Shown piece after piece: positions 16,968 through 24,430 of a DNA stretch of 58,989 bases. Both the position numbers and the translations under genes were made by a program. The DNA lies in contig ONEJ01000039.1 in assembly GCA_900316805.1 (NCBI GenBank), forward strand, positions 1-58,989, in the 5' to 3' direction. Each line of letters begins with the position of its first letter. The stretch's first letter is position 1. The notes below the pieces were generated by a model. That model made no database searches and was not told the origin of the DNA. It saw only the letters and a list, made by a program, of their open reading frames with translations. The DNA is from an uncultured Lachnospiraceae bacterium. Lineage in GTDB: Bacteria; Bacillota; Clostridia; Lachnospirales; Lachnospiraceae.

Positions 16968-17226
16968 TTACAAAGATCATGACGTTGAGCTTTGCCGTAC
17001 CACCAACAGCAGGGTGGGGAGCAAGACGGTGGAGGCACTTTTGGAGGAACGAATCCCTTTTACGAAGAATTGCAGGAGGATTCCGTTTTTCAAGAGGGAT
17101 GCTTATGAAGGAGCGGACAAAATCTGGGTGATTTCCATCAATCCCCACCGATACGGACAGGCCCGTCAGGTTATCGACCGGATGGACCGCACCTGCCGGG
17201 ATCGTCTGGTATTGTCCAATTACTAA
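16948..17226 (+). CDS. Unknown 92-residue basic protein paired with XRE regulator
   Basis: The start is ATG 16948 with AGGAG 6 bases upstream, overlapping the XRE gene by 20 bases. The 92-residue product is basic, has no membrane segment, and contains cysteines at positions 15, 42 and 83. Conserved-looking blocks are GNYKDHDVELCR, CRRIPFFKRDAYEGA and WVISINPHRYGQAR. I do not recognise a catalytic motif, and it is not an obvious RelE, HigB, MazF or Fic protein. The gene order (regulator first, small basic partner second, shared operator) fits a toxin-antitoxin or regulator-effector pair. An untested alternative is that the two proteins act together in regulation. Confidence 0.7.
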   Translation: MTKKLGNYKDHDVELCRTTNSRVGSKTVEALLEERIPFTKNCRRIPFFKRDAYEGADKIWVISINPHRYGQARQVIDRMDRTCRDRLVLSNY

Positions 17227-17232
17227 GACTAT

Positions 17233-17303
17233 GAAAACTTCCCACAGTCTCCTACTACCGGTGGCAGGCGGGGACTGTGGGAAGATCCATGTGGGAAGTT
17301 TTC
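17233..17303 (+). repeat. Dispersed intergenic repeat, copy B (with alternative stems)
   Basis: The core GGTGGCAGGCGGGG ... GTGGGAAGATCCATG and TGTGGGAAGTTTT matches copies at 15-83 and 58833-58901. Here the left arm, AAAACTTCCCACAGTC at 17235-17250, can pair perfectly either with GACTGTGGGAAG (17273-17284) or with TGTGGGAAGTTTT (17290-17302). The element therefore has two mutually exclusive hairpins. It starts 7 bases after the stop of the 92-residue gene. Confidence 0.75.
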
Positions 17304-17353
17304 GTAAGATGAAATATGTTTCTGAAAAATCTGTGAATTTCGTTCAAAAATAC

Positions 17354-17394
17354 AGGCAGGTGTGGTACAATTTGACAGGACACCTGCCTTTTTA
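17354..17394 (+). terminator. Terminator-like hairpin overlapping a promoter, upstream of the LTA synthase gene
   Basis: A 10-bp stem AGGCAGGTGT/ACACCTGCCT with a 16-base loop is followed by TTTTTAT. The loop holds TTGACA (17372-17377) and the T-tract runs into TATAAT (17393-17398), with a 15-base spacer. The same DNA thus looks like the terminator of the XRE module and the promoter of the LTA synthase operon. Confidence 0.6.
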
Positions 17395-17450
17395 TAATGG
17401 AATATCATGGCTTCTGAGAAAGTCAAAAGGCAGGCCGTAAGGAGTATGAA

Positions 17451-19226
17451 ATGGACGAAATGCAGGAACAGGCGAAAAAGCGGGGGAAAGGAATATTTCT
17501 GGAATGGGGAATTTTTCTGCTTCTGCCGATGATTGCCTTTTTTTTGATGGAGGCCTACGAACACAATGCCTTTGTGGAGGTGCGGTCCCAGGCCATATGG
17601 TTTAACATTCTCCTGCTGGAGCTTTTGGCCTTTTGTCTTTATTTTGTGATAGGAAGGATGCATATTGCCGGCAGCGTATTGTTGTTGTGCACGATGATTT
17701 TTGGACTGGTGAACCATTATGTGATGGCCTTTCGGTCCACGCCCTTTGTGCCCTGGGATATTTTTTCTGTGGGAACAGCGGCATCTGTCATGGGAAATTA
17801 TGATTTTACACCAACGACGCGGGTGATCCTTGTGACCCTGGGGTTTGTGGCGCTGATCGTTCTCTCCGTTGTTATGCTTCGGCGGGGACCAAGGCTTTAC
17901 GTCAGGGTGCGGATCGGTGCGGCGTTGCTGGCTATGTCCGGTCTGTGCTTTTTTGTGCATCTATTGCAGCAGGAGGAATTTCAGACAAAGCATTATCTGT
18001 ATCCCTTTCTGTTTACCCCGGCTTATATGACGAAGGTGAACGGCATGGCAGTAACCTTTGCCATGGATTTGGCCTATGTGGTGGTGGATAAACCAAAGGG
18101 ATATGACGCTTCGGAGGCAGAGGAGATTCTGGAAAAATATGAGGGACAGGAAGATACCGCAGAATCGGAAGATGCCACAGATCTGCCCAATATCATCGTG
18201 ATAATGGATGAAGCCTTTTCCGATCTGTCGGTGCTGGGGAATCTTAATACCAACGAAGAGGTGATGCCCTTTATGCAGAGGATGCAGCAGGGGGCTGACA
18301 ATGCCATTACGGGTTATGCCCAGGTGTCTGTGTGCGGCGGCAATACCGCCAATTCAGAATTTGAATTCCTGACGGGCAATACCATGGCCTTTCTTCCGGC
18401 GGGGAGCATTCCCTACCAGCAGTATATCAAAGGGGATACCCCTTCTCTGGCATCCTATCTGATTAGCCTTGGCTATGAAACCTACGCCCAGCACCCCTAT
18501 GGGGAGAGCGGATGGAACCGCAATCAGGTGTATCCGCTGCTGGGCTTTGACCATATGGATTTTCTACAGGACTACGAGAATAAAAGCTATCTGCGCAAAT
18601 ATGTCAGTGACGCATCGGATATGCAGCATATCATCGAAACCTTTGAACAGAAGGAGACGGGAAAACCTATGTTTCTGTTCAATGTGACCATGCAGAATCA
18701 CGGCGGCTACACAGAGGAATATCCGGATCTTTCGGTGGATATTCACAGTGGATACGACAGTTCGCAGCTGGATCAGTATCTAACGCTGGTTCATCGCAGT
18801 GACCAGGCACTGGAGGATTTGATAGATTATTTTGAGGGGGTAGAGGAGAAAACGATCATTGTATTTTTCGGGGATCATCAGCCGGCAGATGCTGTGGCAG
18901 CACCTTTTTACAGGGATCCGTTGACCGCGGGGGTGCTTAAGGAGGATCCTTCCCTCAGATACCAGGTTCCTTATCTGGTATGGGCCAATTATGACATCCC
19001 TGAGGCCTCCGGGAAAAACACGAGCCTCAATTATCTGGCGGCTCAGGTTCTGGAGGCGGCAGGGGTTCCCACCAGCGCCTATCAGAATTATCTGTTAGAA
19101 CTGCAGGAATCCTATCCGGTGCTGTCGGCAGCGGGGCAGCAGGAGAGTGCCACAGTGGATTCGGATGTGCTTTTGACCTATAAGAAGCTTCAGTACTATC
19201 AATTGTTTGAGAGGAATCGTCAATGA
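17451..19226 (+). CDS. LTA synthase family membrane sulfatase-fold enzyme
   Basis: A 591-residue polytopic enzyme of the alkaline-phosphatase superfamily that transfers glycerol-phosphate (or a similar group) onto wall polymers. Five hydrophobic helices (about residues 15-180) precede the extracellular catalytic domain. PNIIVIMDEAFSDLSVL near 245 supplies the first metal ligands, the catalytic Thr is in CGGNTANSEFEFLTG near 298, and the C-terminal metal site is IVFFGDHQPADA near 470, with HPYGESGWNRN near 348. AAGGAG precedes ATG 17451. The next gene, yfhO-like, overlaps it by 4 bases (ATGA). With yfhO and a GT2 transferase in the same operon, a lipoteichoic-acid-like polymer is the likely product. 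Confidence 0.9.
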   Translation: MDEMQEQAKKRGKGIFLEWGIFLLLPMIAFFLMEAYEHNAFVEVRSQAIWFNILLLELLAFCLYFVIGRMHIAGSVLLLCTMIFGLVNHYVMAFRSTPFVPWDIFSVGTAASVMGNYDFTPTTRVILVTLGFVALIVLSVVMLRRGPRLYVRVRIGAALLAMSGLCFFVHLLQQEEFQTKHYLYPFLFTPAYMTKVNGMAVTFAMDLAYVVVDKPKGYDASEAEEILEKYEGQEDTAESEDATDLPNIIVIMDEAFSDLSVLGNLNTNEEVMPFMQRMQQGADNAITGYAQVSVCGGNTANSEFEFLTGNTMAFLPAGSIPYQQYIKGDTPSLASYLISLGYETYAQHPYGESGWNRNQVYPLLGFDHMDFLQDYENKSYLRKYVSDASDMQHIIETFEQKETGKPMFLFNVTMQNHGGYTEEYPDLSVDIHSGYDSSQLDQYLTLVHRSDQALEDLIDYFEGVEEKTIIVFFGDHQPADAVAAPFYRDPLTAGVLKEDPSLRYQVPYLVWANYDIPEASGKNTSLNYLAAQVLEAAGVPTSAYQNYLLELQESYPVLSAAGQQESATVDSDVLLTYKKLQYYQLFERNRQ

Positions 19227-21751
19227 GAAAATTTGTCAGGGAACACAACCGGATCTGTGAGGCGGCGGCATTTTGCATTCCGTTTCTTATCTGTGTGTGC
19301 ATCTGTATTGCGAACGGTGTGTATCCCTTTGGCGAAAACTGTATTTTGAATATGGATATGTATCACCAGTACTGCCCGTTTTTTACAGAATTTATGGACA
19401 AGCTGAAGAATGGCGGAAGCATGCAGTACTCCTTCCGGCTTGGGCTGGGCTCGGACTTTGTGTCCCTGTATGCCTATTACCTCTCCAGCCCCTTGAACCT
19501 TCTTTTGGTGTTCTGCCCGCAGAATCTGGTTATTGAGTTTATGACCCTGATGATTTTGCTGAAGATCGGATTGTGCGGCCTTTTCTTTTTCCAATTCCTG
19601 AAATATCATTACCGGATGGTGGGAAAGGATGGCCGTATGCATGACAATCTTGTGCTGCCGGCACTGGTGTTTTCCACTTCCTATGCACTAAGCGGATTCG
19701 TGGCTGCCTACAGCTGGGATATCATGTGGATGGATTCCGTTGCCCTGTTCCCTCTGGTTGTCGTGGGGCTGGAGCGGCTGGTAAAGGAACAAAAGCCGGG
19801 GTTATATTTTGTGACACTGGCGTTGTCCATTTTTTCCAATTACTATATTTCCATCATGATCTGTATCTTTCTGGTGTTTGATTTTGCACTTCTTTTTGTG
19901 CAGAACAAAGGAAAAAGGATCGGGGCGTTCCTTCGGTTTAGCTTGTATTCTCTGCTGGCGGGAGCTTCATCAGCGGTTTTGCTTTTCCCGGAGATCAAAC
20001 TGCTTTCGGTATCGGGCTCCGCAGGAGATTCTTTCCCCAAAGCGGCAGAGTGGTATTTCCCGGTGGTGGCAGAGTTTTCCCGGATGGCAGTGACCGCCGA
20101 CGGATATATGGGAAACGACCACTGGCCCAATCTCTATGCGGGGGCCTTTACGCTTGTTCTAATCTGGCTGTATATGCTTAACCGGAGGATTTCTATGAAG
20201 GAAAAGATCCCCAGACTTCTCCTTGCGGTTTTCTTTCTGATCAGCTTTGCCCAGAACCAGCTGGATTTTATCTGGCATGGCATGCATTTCCCCCAGGGGC
20301 TTCCGGGAAGACAGTCCTTTCTGTTTATTTTTCTGCTGCTTTCCATGGGCTTTGCCACGGTGCGGAAGTGGAAGGGGACAAAGGGCTGGCATATTCTGCT
20401 GGCAGGGGCGGTGGCGGTTCTGTTGCTGCTTTTTGGTGCGGCGGAGACGGATGAGGCTGTGACCGGGACAGCATCTACTGTGATCACGGTGTTGTTTCTT
20501 CTGGTGTATGTGCTTCTGCTGCTTTTGCTTAAGCTGGTAAGGGTTCCGGCTTACCGGCAGTTCCTCACCGGATTTATCCTTTGTACGGCGGTGGGGGAGC
20601 TTGTCATCAATATGGCGGTTACAGGCCTTGAGGTGACCAGCAGGACCTTTTACCGGGACAAGACAGAGGCTTATGAGAGACTGATGGAACTGGCAGACCG
20701 GGACAATGAGGAAAATGGCGGGGGCTTTTACCGCATAGAGGATACGGGAAGAAAGACGAAAAATGATGACGCTTTGTACGGGTATCCTTCTGCAACGATT
20801 TTTTCCTCCCTGATGAATCTGGATGTGAGTCATCTGTACCAGAGTCTGTATATGGAGGGGGGTAAAAATTTTTACTGCTATAACGGTGCAACGCCCCTTT
20901 CTTCCGCAATGTTTTCCGTCCGCTATATGCTTTCGGACAATGCCTGTGAGGAGAGTGAGCTTCGGACACTGGTGGGAAGCTGTGACGGAAATTATCTGTA
21001 TCGGAACAACTACTGCCTTCCCCTTGGATGGATGATAGACGAAGAGGCCATTATGGGCTGGAGGGATTCAAGAAGTGACCGTATTGATTCTCTCAATTCC
21101 CTGGCCATTTCCCTTGGAGCGGAAGGGGAACTGCTTTATCCGGCACTGTGCACGGTGACAAACCAGGTGGGAGATACCAGAATCGACATTGCAGAGGACG
21201 GTTATTATTATGCCGCTTATCCCTCCTGCAGTTCTGACCGGCTGACGGTTACCAGACAGGACGGGTGGAAACAGAAATACGCAAAGACCTCCCACCGGTA
21301 TCTGCTAAATCTTGGAGAATGCAAAGCGGGAGACGAAATCCACATTACCGGACAGGACGCGAAAACGGTGGATTTTACCGTATACCGGCTGAATATGCGG
21401 ATCTTTGAGGAGGCTTATGAAGCCTTAAAGGAGACGGTACTGAAGCCGGATATCGTGACAGACCGGAGGGTGGAGGGAACCGTTTCCGTGAAGGCGCCAG
21501 GGCGGCTGGTGATCTCCATTCCGGCAGATGAGGGCTGGAGCCTTTTGGTAGATGGAAAAGAAACCAAAATACAGCCCTTTAAGGATGCACTGATCGCGGT
21601 TCATCTGGAAGAGGGGGAGCACAGGATCGCCCTCACCTACACCACGCCGGGGCTTTACGCCGGGACCATGGTCAGCGCTGCGGCACTTGCCCTTGCGGGG
21701 ATCAGCCTTTGGGTAGGAAAACTGAGAAAAAAGAGGAAAAGCCATGGATAA
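19223..21751 (+). CDS. yfhO: YfhO-family polytopic membrane protein (polymer glycosylation)
   Basis: An 842-residue protein of the YfhO family (GT-C-like membrane fold). It has about a dozen hydrophobic helices in residues 10-470 and a large extracytoplasmic beta-rich domain (about 480-800), with a final helix and a basic cytoplasmic tail. The family-typical N-terminal region (ENCILNMDMYHQYCPFF, near residue 37) follows helix 1. In B. subtilis and Listeria, YfhO-type proteins transfer sugars from undecaprenyl-P onto lipoteichoic acid outside the cell, using a lipid-linked sugar made by a CsbB/GtlA-type GT2 enzyme. That enzyme is the next gene, overlapping by 8 bases. The position directly after an LTA-synthase gene supports this role. 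Confidence 0.88.
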   Translation: MRKFVREHNRICEAAAFCIPFLICVCICIANGVYPFGENCILNMDMYHQYCPFFTEFMDKLKNGGSMQYSFRLGLGSDFVSLYAYYLSSPLNLLLVFCPQNLVIEFMTLMILLKIGLCGLFFFQFLKYHYRMVGKDGRMHDNLVLPALVFSTSYALSGFVAAYSWDIMWMDSVALFPLVVVGLERLVKEQKPGLYFVTLALSIFSNYYISIMICIFLVFDFALLFVQNKGKRIGAFLRFSLYSLLAGASSAVLLFPEIKLLSVSGSAGDSFPKAAEWYFPVVAEFSRMAVTADGYMGNDHWPNLYAGAFTLVLIWLYMLNRRISMKEKIPRLLLAVFFLISFAQNQLDFIWHGMHFPQGLPGRQSFLFIFLLLSMGFATVRKWKGTKGWHILLAGAVAVLLLLFGAAETDEAVTGTASTVITVLFLLVYVLLLLLLKLVRVPAYRQFLTGFILCTAVGELVINMAVTGLEVTSRTFYRDKTEAYERLMELADRDNEENGGGFYRIEDTGRKTKNDDALYGYPSATIFSSLMNLDVSHLYQSLYMEGGKNFYCYNGATPLSSAMFSVRYMLSDNACEESELRTLVGSCDGNYLYRNNYCLPLGWMIDEEAIMGWRDSRSDRIDSLNSLAISLGAEGELLYPALCTVTNQVGDTRIDIAEDGYYYAAYPSCSSDRLTVTRQDGWKQKYAKTSHRYLLNLGECKAGDEIHITGQDAKTVDFTVYRLNMRIFEEAYEALKETVLKPDIVTDRRVEGTVSVKAPGRLVISIPADEGWSLLVDGKETKIQPFKDALIAVHLEEGEHRIALTYTTPGLYAGTMVSAAALALAGISLWVGKLRKKRKSHG

Positions 21752-22700
21752 GAAGAAAATCAGTATTGTGGTTCCCATGTATAACGAACAGGAGACCGTC
21801 AGAATTCTATACCGGGAGCTGAATAAGGTTTCCCGGGAGCTTGTGAATAATGAGATGGAGTTTTTGTTTGTCAATGATGGTTCGAAGGATGCAACCCTTG
21901 AAGAAATCAAGGATCTCGCATCGAAGGATGAAAGGGTGCGATATGTTTCCTTTTCCAGAAATTTCGGAAAGGAGGCGGCTCTTTACGCGGGGCTGTCCAA
22001 TGCTGCGGGAGATTATGTTGCCGTGATGGATGCAGATCTGCAGGATCCGCCGGCGCTCCTTCCTAAGATGGTTCAGATGCTTGACAGCGGCCAGTGCGAT
22101 AATGTGGCAACCCGAAGAGTCACCAGAAGGGGAGAACCACCGATCCGTTCCTTTTGCGCCCGGTGTTTCTATAAGCTGATGCGGCGGCTTAGCAATGTAG
22201 ATATCGCTGACGGAGCCAGAGATTACCGCCTGATGAAGCGGGAAATGGTGGAGTCGGTGCTTTCGGTCAGTGAGTATAACCGTTTTTCTAAGGGAATCTT
22301 TGCCTGGGTAGGCTACGAAACGAAATGGCTGGAATACGAGAACGTGGAGCGGGCAGCCGGGGAAACCAAGTGGAGTTTCTTTAAGCTGGTACGCTATTCC
22401 ATTGACGGGATGATGAATTTCTCGGACCAGTCCCTTCGGATTTCCTCCTTTCTGGGACTTTTCTTTACGGTGTTGTCCTTCCTGGCCATTGTGGTGGAGG
22501 TTATCCGGGCGCTGGTCTTCGGGGATCCGGTAGCCGGCTGGCCCTCACTGGTGTGCATTATCACCTTTATGGGCGGGATTCAGCTGTTTTGTATGGGAAT
22601 TATGGGGCAGTATATTGCCAAAACCTATATGGAGGTCAAGAACAGACCACATTACATTATCCGGGAGACCAATATTATTTCTGCCCGGAAAAATAATTAG
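21744..22700 (+). CDS. GT2 undecaprenyl-phosphate glycosyltransferase (CsbB/GtrB type)
   Basis: A 318-residue enzyme expected to make undecaprenyl-P-sugar on the cytoplasmic face. The GT2 domain starts with ISIVVPMYNEQETV and carries MDADLQDPP (near residue 94), the DXD-type metal site. A RFSKGIFAWVGY segment near 175 and ETKWSFFKL near 208 are typical of the DPM1/GtrB group. Two C-terminal membrane helices (about 232-255 and 268-292) match the usual two-helix anchor. It overlaps yfhO by 8 bases and is the last gene of the operon. The sugar cannot be read from the sequence; GlcNAc, GlcN or galactose are known in relatives. Confidence 0.92.
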   Translation: MDKKKISIVVPMYNEQETVRILYRELNKVSRELVNNEMEFLFVNDGSKDATLEEIKDLASKDERVRYVSFSRNFGKEAALYAGLSNAAGDYVAVMDADLQDPPALLPKMVQMLDSGQCDNVATRRVTRRGEPPIRSFCARCFYKLMRRLSNVDIADGARDYRLMKREMVESVLSVSEYNRFSKGIFAWVGYETKWLEYENVERAAGETKWSFFKLVRYSIDGMMNFSDQSLRISSFLGLFFTVLSFLAIVVEVIRALVFGDPVAGWPSLVCIITFMGGIQLFCMGIMGQYIAKTYMEVKNRPHYIIRETNIISARKNN

Positions 22701-22768
22701 TCCGTTTTATTACCCTACCAAACCTGTATAGTTTTAGAAAAAGAAACCAGTGACAGGAGGGTATACCA

Positions 22769-22993
22769 ATGAGAATCAGAATGAAAAACGGACACGCAGA
22801 CAGAAAAATGCTTTTACTGCTGGCTATGGGGGCATTTATGACAGCTATCGGACTTCTGGCCATGGGTAGCGCCTGTGCAGGCGTTTGTCTGGATCGCATG
22901 CGCACGGGGGATGTTGCAGGCATGCTGGTGGGACTGACCGGCTGTCTCTATGGTGCGCTGCTTTTGATGGGACGTCCAAAAAAAAGACGATGA
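22769..22993 (+). CDS. Small membrane protein, unknown
   Basis: A 74-residue protein with a strong ribosome site (AGGAGG, 8 bases before ATG 22769). A basic N-terminus (RIRMKNGHADRK) is followed by two hydrophobic helices, LLLLAMGAFMTAIGLLAMGS and, after a short polar turn (DRMRTGDV), AGMLVGLTGCLYGALLLMG, ending in the basic tail RPKKRR. The hairpin topology has both ends inside. It stands alone between the LTA operon and an exported glucosaminidase. I recognise no family, and no function is proposed. Confidence 0.65.
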   Translation: MRIRMKNGHADRKMLLLLAMGAFMTAIGLLAMGSACAGVCLDRMRTGDVAGMLVGLTGCLYGALLLMGRPKKRR

Positions 22994-23075
22994 GCACAGG
23001 AATGCGCATTGACGGAGAATCCAATGTTTTATATAATGAGAGCAGTGCAGTTATTTGGAAAGGGGCATAGAATCT

Positions 23076-24398
23076 ATGTTAAGAAATAAAAAACGTACAG
23101 CCACAGCACTCCTTACAGGCGCTGTTCTTGTTACGTCGCTGCTGCAGGCCATGTGCGTGGATACCGCAGCCAAGACCCTTGGGACAGACTATAAGGAGTC
23201 GCTGCTGGCACAGGGGTTTCCCCAGAGTTATGTGAGCTTACTGACTTCCCTGCATGAGAGTTATCCCCAGTGGGTATTTGAGCCGGTGGATACGGGTCTG
23301 GAGTGGAATACGGTTCTGGAGCAGGAGAGTGTCAACGGCGTCAATCTGGTGGCCAAGAGCGCAGATGATTCCAAGAAATCTACGGCAGAGGGCGCCTACG
23401 ACTGGGAGACCAATACCTGGACCGTTTACGACGGTTCCTCATGGGTGGCGGCGAATCCCGATTATATTGCCTACTATATGGATCCGAGGAATTTCCTGAA
23501 TGAGACGGATATTTTCCAGTTCGAAAGCTTAAGCTATAGTGATTCCCAGACCATAGAGGGGGTTCAGGCGATTTTGTCCTCGACTTTCATGGAAAATCCG
23601 GTGGAGGATGCGGACGGTACCACACTGGATTATGCAGCGGCTCTTATGGAGATTGGATGCAGTACCGGGGTCAGCCCTTATCACCTTGCCTCCCGCGTCA
23701 GACAGGAGCAGGGACTGAAGGGAACCAGCAGCATGATTTCCGGAACCTACAAGGGATATGAGGGCTGCTACAACTTTTTTAATGTGGGAGCTGCCGGAAC
23801 AAGCACGACCCAGGTGATCCAGAAAGGCTTAAGTTACGCGAAGAATGCGAATTGGGATACCAGATACAAGTCTTTGGCCGGCGGAGCCCAGGTAATCGCG
23901 AAAAATTATATCGCGATGGGACAGGATACCCTTTATTTCCAGAAATTCAATGTGGTATATCAGAAAAATTTATACAGGCACCAATATATGGCAAACCTGA
24001 CGGCGGCATATACGGAAGGAAGAAAGATGGGACAGGGCTATGCCGACAAGCAGCAGGCTTTTGTTTTCCGGATTCCGGTATACCGCAATATGCCGGAAAA
24101 GGCCGTGACCTTTTCCCAGTCCGGAAATCCCAATAATTATCTGAAGAGCCTGACAGTTTCAGGACAGAAGCTGACGCCGGACTTTTCCGGGGCACAGGTA
24201 AAGTATTCCCTGATCCTTCCGGATACGGGAAGCATTACCATCAAGGCAGCACCTGTCTCAGGAAAGGCAACGCTAAGCCTGACTGGACCAAAGAAACTGA
24301 AAAAAGGAACCAACACTTTTACGATCCGGTGTAAAGCTGAAAACGGAAGCACCAGAAAGTACCAGCTGAGTATTGTGTGCAGTGAACGGAAAAAGTAA
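23076..24398 (+). CDS. Exported glucosaminidase (GH73-like) with C-terminal cadherin-like domain
   Basis: A predicted peptidoglycan N-acetylglucosaminidase of 440 residues. ATG 23076 follows AAGGGG by 10 bases and gives a signal peptide (basic start, then ALLTGAVLVTSLLQAMCV). The first part (about 40-130) holds the FPQSYVSLLTSLHESYPQW and WNTVLEQE segments common to clostridial glucosaminidases. The catalytic region (about 150-310) includes the likely catalytic Glu in SRVRQEQGLKG and YNFFNVGA. The last 80 residues, starting NYLKSLTVSG, form a cadherin-like beta-sandwich also present in the next gene. The pair probably acts at the cell wall. Confidence 0.85.
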   Translation: MLRNKKRTATALLTGAVLVTSLLQAMCVDTAAKTLGTDYKESLLAQGFPQSYVSLLTSLHESYPQWVFEPVDTGLEWNTVLEQESVNGVNLVAKSADDSKKSTAEGAYDWETNTWTVYDGSSWVAANPDYIAYYMDPRNFLNETDIFQFESLSYSDSQTIEGVQAILSSTFMENPVEDADGTTLDYAAALMEIGCSTGVSPYHLASRVRQEQGLKGTSSMISGTYKGYEGCYNFFNVGAAGTSTTQVIQKGLSYAKNANWDTRYKSLAGGAQVIAKNYIAMGQDTLYFQKFNVVYQKNLYRHQYMANLTAAYTEGRKMGQGYADKQQAFVFRIPVYRNMPEKAVTFSQSGNPNNYLKSLTVSGQKLTPDFSGAQVKYSLILPDTGSITIKAAPVSGKATLSLTGPKKLKKGTNTFTIRCKAENGSTRKYQLSIVCSERKK

Positions 24399-24430
24399 AG
24401 GGCTGTGAAAAGCCATAGAGGAGACAAAAG

